Part shown: one piece after another, positions 16,648 to 24,829 of the stretch
Layout: the number at the start of each line of letters is the position of its first letter
Position numbering within the stretch: the first letter of the stretch is position 1
DNA from: Microbacterium tenebrionis
Lineage (GTDB): Bacteria; Actinomycetota; Actinomycetes; Actinomycetales; Microbacteriaceae
DNA: 64,000 nt
Assembly (NCBI RefSeq): GCF_903645325.1
Contig: NZ_CAHJXQ010000001.1
Span: 1 to 64,000 of the forward strand
Direction of reading: 5' to 3'
Position numbers and translations under genes: made by a program
Notes under the pieces: generated by a model
Database searches by the model: none
What the model saw: the letters and a program-made list of their open reading frames with translations, nothing else
Told to the model about the DNA's origin: nothing

Positions 16648-17136
16648 TCAGCGCCCTGGCACCCCGAACCGCTGCTGGGGGTCCAGTGCCTCGAGCACGG
16701 GTTCGAGGGCATCGGCGAGGTGGTCGAGCTGCTCCGGGTTCAGCCGGTCGAGGACCAGTCGGTGCACGGTGGCGAAGTGGTCGGGCGTCGCGAGCACGAG
16801 CTGACGGCGCCCCTGCCGCGTGAGCTCGAGCAGGATGCTGCGCCGGTCGTGCTCGCTCTCCTCACGCTGCACGAGTCCGCGCTGCTGGAGTCTGCTGACG
16901 ACTTTCGAGGCTCGGGGGAGCGTGGCGTTCGTCGCCGCGGCGAGGTCGCTCAGGCGCATCGCGCCGGTGCGCTGCAGGGCGCTCAGCAGCATGAACTCGT
17001 AGTGGGTCAGTGACGCGTCGCGTTGCAGCTGAGCATCCAGAGCCGCGGGGAGCAGTTCGGCGGTGCTGATGAGCGCGAGCCATGCTCGGGACTGCTGCGG
17101 GGTCATCCGGGGGAGCGATGCGGCCATGTTCTCCAT
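16648..17136 (-). CDS. MarR-family transcriptional regulator
   Basis: The product has about 162 residues. It has the winged-helix layout: N-terminal dimer helices, then LSDLAAATNATLPRASKVVSRLQQRGLVQREESEHDRRSILL, where the DxRxxxL wing motif reads DRRSILL. The start is either ATG 17136 or ATG 17127 (three codons apart); GGAG lies too close to the second to decide. It is divergent from an NADP-oxidoreductase gene, and two TTGCCGARRCAA-type sites lie between them. It is therefore a likely autoregulator and controller of the reductase, probably responding to an oxidant or phenolic ligand. Confidence 0.87.
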   Translation of the reverse strand: MENMAASLPRMTPQQSRAWLALISTAELLPAALDAQLQRDASLTHYEFMLLSALQRTGAMRLSDLAAATNATLPRASKVVSRLQQRGLVQREESEHDRRSILLELTRQGRRQLVLATPDHFATVHRLVLDRLNPEQLDHLADALEPVLEALDPQQRFGVPGR

Positions 17137-17150
17137 TCTGTCGGGAATAG

Positions 17151-17193
17151 TTGCCGAGACAAGGGCGTTTCGATGCGTAGTTGCCGAAGCAAG
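17151..17193. promoter_or_regulatory. Twin operator between marR and the reductase gene
   Basis: TTGCCGAGACAAG (17151-17163) and TTGCCGAAGCAAG (17181-17193) are near-identical and start exactly 30 bp apart, about three helical turns. Each is a short imperfect palindrome (TTGC-CGAA-GCAA). They fill the gap between the divergent MarR gene and the reductase gene, the usual place for MarR dimers to bind. Binding is inferred. Confidence 0.7.
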
Positions 17194-17231
17194 CAAATGC
17201 GGCGGCGGAACAACAGACGAAAGGCATCACA

Positions 17232-17855
17232 ATGACCGCGATCACCGTCATCGGAACCGGGAACATGGGCCAGGCAATCGCCGGCATCGCAGCCAAGGGC
17301 GGAGCGAGCGTGCAGATCCTCGCGCGCGACATCGAGAAGGCGGGAACCGCTGCAGCATCCATCGGCGCGACCGCCGGGGTCGTGGGCGACGCGATCACGG
17401 GTGAGATCGTCGTGCTCGCCGTGCCGTACCCGGCACTCGCCGAGATCGCCGCTGCGTACGGCGAGCAGCTCACCGGCAAGGTCGTCGTCGACATCACCAA
17501 CCCGGTCGACTTCGCCACGTTCGACGGTCTCGTCGTGCCGGCCGACTCGTCGGCCGCGGCCGAGCTCGCAGCGCTCGTGCCCGGTGCGAAGGTGGTCAAG
17601 GCCTTCAACACGAACTTCGCCGCGACCCTCGCCGCGGGTGAGCTGGGCGGCGAGCCGACCGTCGTGCAGGTCGCGGGCGACGACGACGCCGCGAAGAAGC
17701 TCCTCGCCGACGTCGTCACTGCTGCGGGCCTGAAGGTCGCGGATGCCGGTGCTCTCAAGCGCGCACGCGAGCTCGAGGCCCTCGGCTTCCTGCAGATGGT
17801 GCTCGCCGTGCGCGAGCAGATCGGCTGGACCGGCGGCTTCGCCGTCCGCGCCTGA
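17232..17855 (+). CDS. F420H2:NADP+ oxidoreductase-like (NPD family) dinucleotide-binding protein
   Basis: The product has 207 residues. The Rossmann motif VIGTGNMGQAIA is at residues 5-16. DITNPVDFATFDGLVVP and KVVKAFNTNFA (about 120-130) are the conserved segments of the NPD/ProC-like family that moves hydride between NADPH and F420 or a related acceptor. GAAAGG precedes the ATG by seven bases. The divergent MarR regulator and twin operator suggest induction under redox or electrophile stress. A true F420 role would need F420 biosynthesis elsewhere in the genome; generic NAD(P)-binding reductase is the cautious name. Confidence 0.85.
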   Translation: MTAITVIGTGNMGQAIAGIAAKGGASVQILARDIEKAGTAAASIGATAGVVGDAITGEIVVLAVPYPALAEIAAAYGEQLTGKVVVDITNPVDFATFDGLVVPADSSAAAELAALVPGAKVVKAFNTNFAATLAAGELGGEPTVVQVAGDDDAAKKLLADVVTAAGLKVADAGALKRARELEALGFLQMVLAVREQIGWTGGFAVRA

Positions 17856-17865
17856 TCCGATCCCC

Positions 17866-17950
17866 TGACACTTCGGGGGCTTTCTGTACGGATGTCGGAC
17901 GGAACAGACGGTTCCGTCCGACATCCGTCGTTTCCGCCCCCGAACCGTCG
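17866..17950. repeat. Nested inverted repeat, copy 2; strong hairpin
   Basis: ACGGATGTCGGACGGAAC (17888-17905) and its exact complement (17911-17928) form a perfect 18-bp stem with a 5-base loop. They are flanked by TGACACTTCGGGGG (17866-17879) and a partial complement GCCCCCGAA (17936-17944). The same core words occur in the same order at 656-743. It lies just after the stop of the reductase gene and may terminate it. Its role as a dispersed element is inferred from the two copies. Confidence 0.75.
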
Positions 17951-17970
17951 CGGCCGCGTACCATCGTCGG

Positions 17971-18357
17971 ATGGACGACTGGACCCCGCACCGCCGCGAC
18001 GACGGCGAGCTGCTCGGCTGGATCCGCCCCTCGGGCGACGACTGGGTGGCCGTCGACGTACTCGGACGCACCGTCTCCGACCCGGTCGACTGGCTCGTGG
18101 CCGAGGAGGCGCTCGAGGCGCACGGCCTCGCCTGGCTCGCCGAGCCGTGGATGCTTGAGGACGACGGGCGCCCCACCCGCGTCCGCATCGTCGAGGTCAC
18201 ACCTGACCGCGACGGCATCGCCGGCCGCATCGTCGTGAAGGCCGAGGACTACGGCGACATCACGCGCCCGGCATCCGAGCCGATCGTGCTCGCCTGGCCG
18301 CTACCCGCCCGGCTGCGGCCGCCGCAGCCCGGTGATCCGGACGGCTTCACGCTGTAG
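17971..18357 (+). CDS. Uncharacterised acidic protein, 128 aa
   Basis: The protein is small, soluble and acidic, starting MDDWTPHRRDDGELLGWIRP, with a high content of Asp, Trp and Pro. It has a central hydrophobic, probably beta-rich segment (RVRIVEV and GRIVVKAEDYG) and a Pro-rich C-terminus. No motif tied to a reaction was seen. TACCAT (17959-17964) ends six bases before the ATG, the leaderless arrangement common in this window, which supports expression. It lies between the hairpin repeat and a convergent MFS gene. Confidence 0.75.
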   Translation: MDDWTPHRRDDGELLGWIRPSGDDWVAVDVLGRTVSDPVDWLVAEEALEAHGLAWLAEPWMLEDDGRPTRVRIVEVTPDRDGIAGRIVVKAEDYGDITRPASEPIVLAWPLPARLRPPQPGDPDGFTL

Positions 18358-18375
18358 AGCTGCAGGCCCGAGCCG

Positions 18376-19818
18376 TCAGCTCGGCAGCGAGGGGTGCTTC
18401 TCGAGCGGGCGGATCTTCGGGATGAACAGCGACAGCACGAGCGCCACCAGGCCGGCGACGATCGCGAGCCAGAAGCACACCTGGAACGCGTCGTGGGTGG
18501 GGACCGCGACGCCGTCGACGTCGATGGTCATGCTGGCGAGCACACCGCCCATGACGGCCGAGGCGCTCGAGGTGCCGACGGAGCGGAACAGGGCGTTGAG
18601 GCCGTTCGATGCCCCGGTCTCGTTCGAGGGCACCGAGCGCATGATGATCATGGGCATGGCGGCGAACGTGAAGCCGATGCCGACGCCGATGATGGCGTTC
18701 GCGATGAGGATGTGGATCCACTCGCTCGACCAGATGAGCACGTACACGTATGCGATGACGAGCGCGGCTGCACCGCCCGTGAACAGTGGGCGAGGGCCGA
18801 TCGTGCGCTCCAGCCAGCCGGACAGCGGCGAGATCACCATCATCACGAGGCCCGCCGGCATGACGACGAACGCCGCCGAGATCATGTCGAGCCCGAAGCC
18901 GGATCCGGTCTCGACCGGCAGCTCGAGCATCTGCGGGAACGTGACGTTCGATCCGAACAGCGCGAAGCCCATGCCGATCGCCGCGATGTTCGTCAGCAGG
19001 ACGGCGGGTCGTGCGGCGACGCGCAGGTCGAGCAGCGGGTCGGTGGTGCGCAGCTGATACCAGCCCCACAGCAGCAGGACGAGGATGCCGCCGATCACCA
19101 GGCTCAGGCCCAGCGGCGAGGTCCATCCCCACTGAGCGCCGCGCGAGACGTAGAGCAGCAGCCCGGTCAGGCCGATCGCGAGGCCGATGGCTCCGGGGAC
19201 GTCGAGGCGTCCGGGGGAGAGCAGCACGTCCTCGGGGACGAAGAGGAGAACGAGCACGAGCCCGGCGACGCCGAGCCCGGCGGCGAGCCAGAACAGCGAG
19301 TGCCAGTCGGCGTTCAGGGCGAGGTACGCGGCCAGCGGCATCCCGAGCGCGCCGCCGACGCCCATCGTCGCGCTCATGAGCGCGACGGCCGTGCCGAGGT
19401 GCTTGGGCGGCAGGATGTCGCGCATGATCGCGATGCCGAGCGGGATGACGCCGGTCACACCGCCCTGCAGGGCGCGCCCGATGATGACACCGACGATCGA
19501 TCCCGACATCGCTGCGATCACCGAGCCTGCGATGAGTGCGATCATGAGGGCGATCACCACGCGCCGCTTGCCGTACATGTCGCCGAGCCGGCCCGAGATC
19601 GGGGTCGCGATCGCGGCGACGAGGAGCGTGATCGTCACGACCCAGCTCGTGTCCTCGCGGGACGCGTTCAGCAGCGTCGGCAACTCCGCCTGCAGCGGAA
19701 CGACCAGCGTGAACATGAACGAGGATGCGAGTCCGGCGAAGGCGAGGACCGCGACCGTCAGGGACTTGTTCGGGGTGCGCGAGAGGCGTTTCCTGGCTTT
19801 GTCGTCGCTGTCTCCCAC
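18376..19818 (-). CDS. MFS exporter, DHA2-like (EmrB/QacA type)
   Basis: The product has 480 residues with about 14 membrane helices, typical of drug:H+ antiporter 2 proteins. Motif A reads GRLGDMYGKRRVVI (about residues 76-89), and the proline/glycine-rich motif C region reads ATMGVGGALGMPLAAYL. The start is GTG 19818 with TAGCCT (minus strand, 19825-19830) six bases upstream. There is no adjacent TetR/MarR gene, so substrate and regulation are unknown. Drug or metabolite efflux is the family role. Confidence 0.9.
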   Translation of the reverse strand: MGDSDDKARKRLSRTPNKSLTVAVLAFAGLASSFMFTLVVPLQAELPTLLNASREDTSWVVTITLLVAAIATPISGRLGDMYGKRRVVIALMIALIAGSVIAAMSGSIVGVIIGRALQGGVTGVIPLGIAIMRDILPPKHLGTAVALMSATMGVGGALGMPLAAYLALNADWHSLFWLAAGLGVAGLVLVLLFVPEDVLLSPGRLDVPGAIGLAIGLTGLLLYVSRGAQWGWTSPLGLSLVIGGILVLLLWGWYQLRTTDPLLDLRVAARPAVLLTNIAAIGMGFALFGSNVTFPQMLELPVETGSGFGLDMISAAFVVMPAGLVMMVISPLSGWLERTIGPRPLFTGGAAALVIAYVYVLIWSSEWIHILIANAIIGVGIGFTFAAMPMIIMRSVPSNETGASNGLNALFRSVGTSSASAVMGGVLASMTIDVDGVAVPTHDAFQVCFWLAIVAGLVALVLSLFIPKIRPLEKHPSLPS

Positions 19819-19874
19819 CTGTCCAGGCTAGTGACGGATTCCGCAGACGGGCGCGAGAGGGGCAGACTGGGTTC

Positions 19875-20564
19875 GTGCGAACCATCCGTGACCTCGACAC
19901 CGTTGAACTCATCATCGACGCGCAGGGCCTGCTGGACTCCATCCGCGGCCCCGAGCGCGTCATCGACGCGGGAACGCTGCGCGCCCTGCAGCAGTCCGGC
20001 AACTACGTCGTCGGCCTGTTCGACGACGAGGGAGGCCAGGAGCGGATGGTCGGAGCATCCATCGCCTTCTTCGGCGAGCCCGGAAAGCGCCGGATGCACT
20101 CGCACATCACCGCGCTCCTGCCCGACTACCGCGGCCGCGGCTGGGGCCGCGAGCTCAAGGAGCACCAGCGCCAGTGGGCGTTCTCGCGCGACGTCGGCCG
20201 CATCACCTGGACCTTCGACCCGCTCGTGGCGCGCAACGCGCACTTCTTCCTCACCGTGCTCGGCGCGCGCGTGACCGGCTACTCGGTCAACAACTACGGC
20301 ATCTTCGGCGGCGGGGATGCCGGTGACGAGAGCGACCGACTCGACGTCGAGTGGGCCCTCGCCGACATCGCCAAGCCCCCGGCGGACGACGCGGTCGTCG
20401 CGACGCTCGAGATCCCGGAGGACGTCGAGGGGATGCGCGAGACGGATGCCGCGGCCGCCCACGAATGGCGCACGCGTCTGCGCGGCGAGATGGAGCAGCT
20501 GCTCGGTCGCGGGCTGCGCATCGCCGGATTCGACGTGAAGCGCGGGTACCTGTTCACCGAGTGA
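19875..20564 (+). CDS. GNAT-family acetyltransferase-like protein (COG3375 type)
   Basis: The product has 229 residues from GTG 19875. The acetyl-CoA loop is visible as SHITALLPDYRGRGWGRELKEHQ (about residues 75-97), with the R-G-x-G-W-G motif of GNAT enzymes. The segment RITWTFDPLVARNAHFFLTVLGARVTGYSVNNYG is typical of the uncharacterised COG3375 subgroup. The acceptor substrate is unknown. CAGACT (19863-19868) ends six bases before the GTG. It is divergent from the MFS exporter with a 56-bp gap, so both promoters lie back to back. Confidence 0.83.
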   Translation: MRTIRDLDTVELIIDAQGLLDSIRGPERVIDAGTLRALQQSGNYVVGLFDDEGGQERMVGASIAFFGEPGKRRMHSHITALLPDYRGRGWGRELKEHQRQWAFSRDVGRITWTFDPLVARNAHFFLTVLGARVTGYSVNNYGIFGGGDAGDESDRLDVEWALADIAKPPADDAVVATLEIPEDVEGMRETDAAAAHEWRTRLRGEMEQLLGRGLRIAGFDVKRGYLFTE

Positions 20565-20586
20565 GCAGTTCTGCTTTCATGGGCGG

Positions 20587-21207
20587 ATGACCTCCGAACC
20601 AGAATTCGAACAGCTCCCGGCCGAGTCGCCGTTCCACGCCCGCCTGCCCATCGGCGAGCGGCTGGATGCATCGGCCCTGACCGACGGCCTGCCGTGGGCA
20701 TTCGAGGAGATCCGGATGCGGCCCCTCGAGCCGATGGTCGTGCCGGAGAAGCCGCGCGGCGGCGAGACGGACCCATCGGAGTGCCGCCCGTGCATGCCGT
20801 CCCCTGGAACGATATGGCAGGACGAACACTGGCAGGTCCGGGTGATGTCGGACCCGAGCGGGCTGCCGTTCATGGCGGCGATCTCGCCCCGCGAGCACTG
20901 GCTGCTCGAGGATGCCCCGATCGAGGTGCCCGCCGCGCTCGGTCCGCTGATGCAGCGGGTCTCGGAGGCCGTGAAATCGATCCCCGGTGTCGCCCGCTGT
21001 CACTTCGGCCGTTGGAACGACGGTTCCGCGCACCTGCACCTGTGGGCGCTCGCCCGACCAGCAGGGATGATGCAGGGGCGCGGCGCAGCACTCGCGTTCT
21101 GGGATGACGTTCTTCCGCCGATCCCGCGGGAGATGGTCGAGGACCATGTCCGCATCGTTGCGGAGTCGCTTGCCGCCGGAGGGGGCGTGACCTTCCCCCA
21201 TCGTTGA
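20587..21207 (+). CDS. HIT-like superfamily protein
   Basis: The product has 206 residues. An ECRPC pair (about residues 65-69) is followed by TIWQDEHWQVRV and ISPREHWLLEDAP, which resemble the N-terminal part of HIT/GalT-like folds. HLHLWALARPAG (about 151-162) takes the position of the HxHxH histidine-triad loop but reads H-x-H-x-W. The family hydrolyses or transfers nucleotidyl groups; the changed third His leaves activity uncertain. It starts 22 bp after the GNAT gene and may be co-transcribed, although TTTCAT lies six bases before its ATG. Confidence 0.7.
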   Translation: MTSEPEFEQLPAESPFHARLPIGERLDASALTDGLPWAFEEIRMRPLEPMVVPEKPRGGETDPSECRPCMPSPGTIWQDEHWQVRVMSDPSGLPFMAAISPREHWLLEDAPIEVPAALGPLMQRVSEAVKSIPGVARCHFGRWNDGSAHLHLWALARPAGMMQGRGAALAFWDDVLPPIPREMVEDHVRIVAESLAAGGGVTFPHR

Positions 21208-21331
21208 TCGTCGCGCGGATGCCTTCCTGACCTCCCTCACGTGGGGCTGATCGACAGCAGGGGCGCGGATAGGATTGGAACGCCCATGTTCCTGGGCGCA
21301 TTCCCCGTCGCATCCGACCATTGGAGCCACC

Positions 21332-22717
21332 GTGGCCGAACAGTCCCGCCTCGACAAGGTCATCAGCCTCGCCCGCCACCGCGGGTTCGTCTTCCAAGCG
21401 GGTGAGATCTACGGCGGTTCGCGCTCCGCATGGGACTACGGACCCCTCGGCACCGAGCTCAAGGAGAACATCCGCCGGCAGTGGTGGCAGACCTTCGTCC
21501 GCGGGCGCGGTGACATGGTGGGCCTGGACTCCAGCATCATCCTCCCCAAGCGCGTGTGGGAGGCATCCGGTCACGTCGCGACCTTCACCGACCCGCTCGT
21601 CGAGTGCCTGAGCTGCCACAAGCGCTTCCGCGCCGACAACCTCATCGAGGACTTCGAGGCGCGCAAGGGCCGCAAGGCCGAGAACGGCCTTGCCGACGTG
21701 CCCTGCCCGAACTGCGGCAACAAGGGCCAGTACACCGAGCCCAAGTCGTTCTCGGGCCTGGTGAAGACCTACCTCGGCGTCGTCGACGACGAGTCGGGCC
21801 TGCACTTCCTGCGCCCCGAGACCGCGCAGGGCATCTTCGTGAACTTCTCGAACGTGCTCACCGCGAGCCGCAAGAAGCCGCCGTTCGGCATCGGTCAGGT
21901 CGGCAAGGCGTTCCGCAACGAGATCACGCCCGGCAACTTCATCTTCCGCACCCGCGAGTTCGAGCAGATGGAGATCGAGTACTTCGTGCCGCCCGCCGAG
22001 GCGACCGAGTGGTTCGAGCACTGGGTCGAGGCGTGCTGGGACTGGTTCATCGACCTGGGCGTCAACCCCGACAACATGCGCCGGTTCGACGTCCCCGAGG
22101 ACGAGCGGGCGCACTACTCGGCCGGAACCATCGACTTCGAGTACCGCTTCGGATTCCCCGGCAAGGAGTGGGGCGAGCTCATGGGCGTCGCCAACCGCAC
22201 CGACTACGACCTGTCGAGCCACACCGAGGCATCCGGCCAGAGCCTGACCTACTTCGACCAGGCATCCGGCGAGCGCTACACGCCGTACGTGATCGAGCCG
22301 TCCTTCGGCCTCACCCGCTCGATGATGGCGTTCCTCGTCGACTCGTACGTCGAGGAGGAGGTGCCCAATGCCAAGGGCGGCACCGACACCCGCACCGTGC
22401 TCAAGCTCGACCCGCGCCTGGCCCCCGTCAAGGTGGCCGTGCTGCCGCTGTCACGCAACGAGCGCCTCTCGCCGCTGGCCCGTGAGGTCGCCGACTCGCT
22501 GCGCGGTCGCTGGACGATCGACTTCGACGACGCCGGTGCCATCGGCCGCAGATACCGTCGCCAGGACGAGATCGGCACGCCGTTCTGCGTCACGGTCGAC
22601 TTCGACTCGCTTGACGACAACGCCGTGACCGTCCGCGACCGCGACACCATGGCGCAGGAGCGCATCGCGATCGACAAGCTGAACGAGTACCTCGCGGAGC
22701 GTCTGAAGGGCGCCTGA
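21332..22717 (+). CDS. glyS: Glycyl-tRNA synthetase (alpha2 type)
   Basis: The product has 461 residues, normal for the eukaryote/archaea-like class II dimeric GlyRS found in Actinobacteria. The N-terminus reads [30 protein letters not shown] zinc ribbon has CLSCHKRF and CPNCGNKG. Motif 2 is [11 protein letters not shown], and the anticodon domain is the last ~110 residues. GTG 21332 follows TTGGAG by five bases. A possible -10 TAGGAT (21270-21275) gives a leader of about 50 bases with one small hairpin (GCCCATG/CCTGGGC). I see no T-box in the leader. Confidence 0.96.
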   Translation: MAEQSRLDKVISLARHRGFVFQAGEIYGGSRSAWDYGPLGTELKENIRRQWWQTFVRGRGDMVGLDSSIILPKRVWEASGHVATFTDPLVECLSCHKRFRADNLIEDFEARKGRKAENGLADVPCPNCGNKGQYTEPKSFSGLVKTYLGVVDDESGLHFLRPETAQGIFVNFSNVLTASRKKPPFGIGQVGKAFRNEITPGNFIFRTREFEQMEIEYFVPPAEATEWFEHWVEACWDWFIDLGVNPDNMRRFDVPEDERAHYSAGTIDFEYRFGFPGKEWGELMGVANRTDYDLSSHTEASGQSLTYFDQASGERYTPYVIEPSFGLTRSMMAFLVDSYVEEEVPNAKGGTDTRTVLKLDPRLAPVKVAVLPLSRNERLSPLAREVADSLRGRWTIDFDDAGAIGRRYRRQDEIGTPFCVTVDFDSLDDNAVTVRDRDTMAQERIAIDKLNEYLAERLKGA

Positions 22718-22735
22718 GGCTCTTTCCCTTCGCCG

Positions 22736-22788
22736 GGCCCCCGCTGGTCGCAGACGCCCCTCCGGGCTGACGCGAATCAGCGGGGGCC
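22736..22788 (+). terminator. Hairpin behind glyS
   Basis: GGCCCCCGCTG (22736-22746) pairs perfectly over 11 bp with CAGCGGGGGCC (22778-22788); the 31-base loop can fold further. It lies 18 bases after the glyS stop and before the next promoter. There is no T-tract, as is common for GC-rich actinobacterial terminators. Confidence 0.6.
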
Positions 22789-22846
22789 TCGTCGTGCAGG
22801 AGGGACCTCGGCGACGGGGGCGCGCGGGGCGTGCGACGATGGCTGG

Positions 22847-23665
22847 GTGGAGACGACGACCTTCGACGCGACAGACGGATTCCCGCATACCGCCCTGGTA
22901 GGCGTGACGGATGCCGAGCGCACCCTCGCCGTGCAGGGCGACCCGCGCGCGGCGCTGCCGCTCGCGTCCGTGTCGAAGCCGATCACCGCGTGGGGCGTGC
23001 TGATCGCGGTCGAACGCGAACTCGTCGACCTCGATGAGCCGGCCGGCCCGGACGGGTCGACGCTGCTCAACCTCCTCGATCACACCAGCGGCCTGCCGTT
23101 CGAGGGAGAGCAGACCCAGGCGGCCCCGGGCACCCGCCGCATCTACTCGAACGCCGGCTTCGACGCACTCGGCGCGCGCGTCGCGGAAGCCGCAGGGATG
23201 CCGTTCGCCCAGTGGCTCGCCGCCGAGGTGACCGGGCCGCTCGGGATGCAGGATGCCGTCGTCACCGGTCGTCCCTCGGCCGGGTACCGTGCCTCGATCG
23301 AGGACCTGCTGATCTTCGGCCGCGAGGTGCTGCGCCCGACCTTGATCCCGGTGGAGCTGCGCGATCTCGCCCTCATGGTGTCGCAGCCGGGGCTCAAGGG
23401 CGTCGTGCCCGGCTACGGGTCGTTCGACGACAACCAGTGGGGGCTGGGCTTCGAGCTCAAGGGCGTGAAGAGTCCGCACTGGCTCGCCGATTCGTTCGCA
23501 CCCGAGACCGCCGGGCACTTCGGCGGGCAGGGCAGCTTCTTCTTCGTGGATCGCTCGCGCGATCTGGCGGCGGCATTCCTGTCGGGCGTGCCGTTCGGCG
23601 ACGAGCACAAGCGCATCTGGCCGCCGCTCACCGAGGAGATCGTCACCCGGTACGGCGGCCGCTGA
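22847..23665 (+). CDS. Serine hydrolase of the beta-lactamase class C / DD-peptidase fold
   Basis: The product has 272 residues from GTG 22847. All three catalytic boxes are present: SVSK (Ser about residue 44), IYSNAGFD (YxN, about 105) and HFGGQG (HxG, about 225). It has no signal peptide, so it probably works in the cytosol as an esterase or peptidase rather than as a resistance enzyme. It is about 100 residues shorter than AmpC. GACGAT (22835-22840) lies six bases before the start. Confidence 0.85.
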   Translation: METTTFDATDGFPHTALVGVTDAERTLAVQGDPRAALPLASVSKPITAWGVLIAVERELVDLDEPAGPDGSTLLNLLDHTSGLPFEGEQTQAAPGTRRIYSNAGFDALGARVAEAAGMPFAQWLAAEVTGPLGMQDAVVTGRPSAGYRASIEDLLIFGREVLRPTLIPVELRDLALMVSQPGLKGVVPGYGSFDDNQWGLGFELKGVKSPHWLADSFAPETAGHFGGQGSFFFVDRSRDLAAAFLSGVPFGDEHKRIWPPLTEEIVTRYGGR

Positions 23666-23760
23666 CGCGCGCCCGCGATCGCGCGTCCGCGGCCGTGACC
23701 GCTCGTCCGCGATCGCGGGATTGCGTCCGTCCCCGGGCCGCGTGATTCCCCGCCCGATTC

Positions 23761-23838
23761 ACAGACCCCGTCTGAACGACGAGACCTCCTCGTAGCAACG
23801 TCGGTACGAGGAGGTCTCGTAGGCATGACGGGGTCTGT
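23761..23838. repeat. 28-bp nested palindrome
   Basis: The outer arms ACAGACCCCGTC (23761-23772) and GACGGGGTCTGT (23827-23838) are perfectly complementary. After six unpaired bases on each side, ACGAGACCTCCTCGTA (23779-23794) and TACGAGGAGGTCTCGT (23805-23820) pair over 16 bp around a 10-base loop. It lies between convergent genes and would stop transcription from both sides; no T-run follows. Such length and perfection are unusual for a simple terminator. Confidence 0.75.
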
Positions 23839-23845
23839 CAGCGCT

Positions 23846-23930
23846 GGGATGCGGGATGCGGGATGCGGGAGGCGGGATGCGGGATGCCGGGATGCGGGGA
23901 GTGGGTGGATGCGGGTGCGGGATGCCGGGA
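23846..23930. repeat. Short tandem repeats of GGGATGC type
   Basis: About eight degenerate copies of the 7-mer GGGATGC occur in 85 bp, mixed with GGGATGCC and GGTGGATGC variants. The unit contains the hexamer GGATGC that is over-represented across the window. It looks like slippage expansion of that motif. Confidence 0.75.
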
Positions 23931-23957
23931 GCGGGCCGGCTCAGTCCTGCACGGTGA

Positions 23958-24173
23958 TCAATTCAGCACGGTGATCTGGGCGTACTCGTCCCCGCCGGAC
24001 TCTGTCCAGGACACGACGTCCTGGAGGATCGGGCGCAGCGCATCCAGGTCGACCTTCTCGAGGTCCTTGATGTACAGGCATCCGACGCCCGTGGTGTGGG
24101 GTCCGAGCGCGGCCAGGGCAGCGGCGTGTTTCGACTCGCTTCGCTCGCTCAACCTTGTTGCCCCGTGACGCAT
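23958..24173 (-). pseudogene. DUF1801 remnant, N-terminal part replaced by a repeat
   Basis: The 71-codon frame ends with the typical DUF1801 C-terminus (LGPHTTGVGCLYIKDLEKVDLD and about 25 more residues). The upstream half of that domain is missing. In its place the frame reads RLSERSESK, encoded by the repeat TTCGACTCGCTTCGCTCG (24130-24147), which also occurs at 39291-39308. The ATG overlaps the stop of the HhH-GPD gene (TGATG), so the remnant may still be translated. A full DUF1801 protein is about 110-140 residues. Function is presumably lost. Confidence 0.7.
24130..24147 (+). repeat. 18-bp dispersed repeat, copy 1
   Basis: TTCGACTCGCTTCGCTCG is identical, in reverse orientation, to 39291-39308. 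Translated on the minus strand it gives the SERSESK-like word seen in the DUF1801 remnant. Confidence 0.8.
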
Positions 24174-24760
24174 CAATGCTCCTTCGTCGCATTGCTCCGC
24201 GCCGCCGTAACCTTCATCGCTTTCTTGTGCTCGCGGACCTTGGTGAGCGACTCGGGCGAGACGATGTCGGCGACGCTGCGGAACGAGCCCTCCGTGCCGT
24301 AGTCGCCCGCCGCCTCGCGCCACCCCGCACCGGTGAATCCGTACTGCTTCCCGAGCAGCGCCAGGAAAATCTTCGCCTTCTGCTCGCCGAAGCCGGGCAG
24401 CTTCTTCAGGCGCCGCAGCACCTCCGGCCCGTCCGGGTCGCCCTGGGTCCACAGCGCCGCGGCATCCCCACCCCAGTCGTCGACGAGGGTCTGGCAGAGC
24501 GTCTGCACCCTGGTCGCCATGGACCCGGGGAAGCGGTGCACCGCCGGGGTCTGCTTGAACGCCTGGAGGAACTCCTCGGGGTCCATGCCCGCGATCGCGG
24601 CCGCATCGGTCGCGCCGGTGCGCTGCTCGATCTTCAGCGGCCCGGCGAACGCCGTCTCCATCGGCACCTGCTGGTCGAGGAGCATCCCGACCAGGAGCGC
24701 GAGCGGGTTGTCCGTGAGCAGTTCGTCGGCTGCCGTGTCGCCGGTGATGTGCAGAGCCAT
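24173..24760 (-). CDS. HhH-GPD-type base-excision DNA repair protein
   Basis: The product has 195 residues and opens with ALLVGMLLDQQVPMETAFAGP (about residues 21-41), the helix that packs against DNA in these glycosylase-like proteins. A helix-hairpin-helix follows as LKKLPGFGEQKAKIFLALL (about 117-135), with the GxG hairpin and downstream Lys. There is no iron-sulphur cluster motif. It resembles an actinobacterial HhH-GPD family of unproven substrate. CAGACT lies six bases before the ATG (minus strand). The DUF1801 remnant overlaps its stop. Confidence 0.85.
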   Translation of the reverse strand: MALHITGDTAADELLTDNPLALLVGMLLDQQVPMETAFAGPLKIEQRTGATDAAAIAGMDPEEFLQAFKQTPAVHRFPGSMATRVQTLCQTLVDDWGGDAAALWTQGDPDGPEVLRRLKKLPGFGEQKAKIFLALLGKQYGFTGAGWREAAGDYGTEGSFRSVADIVSPESLTKVREHKKAMKVTAARSNATKEH

Positions 24761-24829
24761 GCCCCCAGTCTGGCACCGTGTGGCAACCCCCCGGAGCGCG
24801 GGTCCGTCCCCTGTCCTAAGGTAAGGAGC

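Larger units (their letters stand above)
23666..23957. other. 292-bp gene-free stretch between convergent genes
   Basis: It contains, in order, GC-rich sequence with short CGCGATCGCG-like palindromes (about 23673-23720), the 28-bp nested palindrome, and the GGGATGC-type short tandem repeats. I find no start, promoter or coding frame in it. Confidence 0.6.

Noticed and set aside
21270-21331. T-box or other riboswitch before glyS
   Set aside because: The leader is about 50 bases with one small hairpin; no T-box sequence, specifier loop or antiterminator.
22847-23665. Beta-lactam resistance gene
   Set aside because: It has the SxxK/YxN/HxG boxes but no signal peptide and is much shorter than AmpC; cytosolic esterase/peptidase is more likely. 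The class A-fold protein at 11504 lacks the serine.
23761-23838. Insertion-sequence terminal repeats
   Set aside because: The two arms enclose only a 10-base loop and no transposase frame; it is a hairpin, not a pair of element ends.
23846-23930. Possible CRISPR-like repeats
   Set aside because: Units are 7 bp, degenerate and without spacers; no cas gene in the window.
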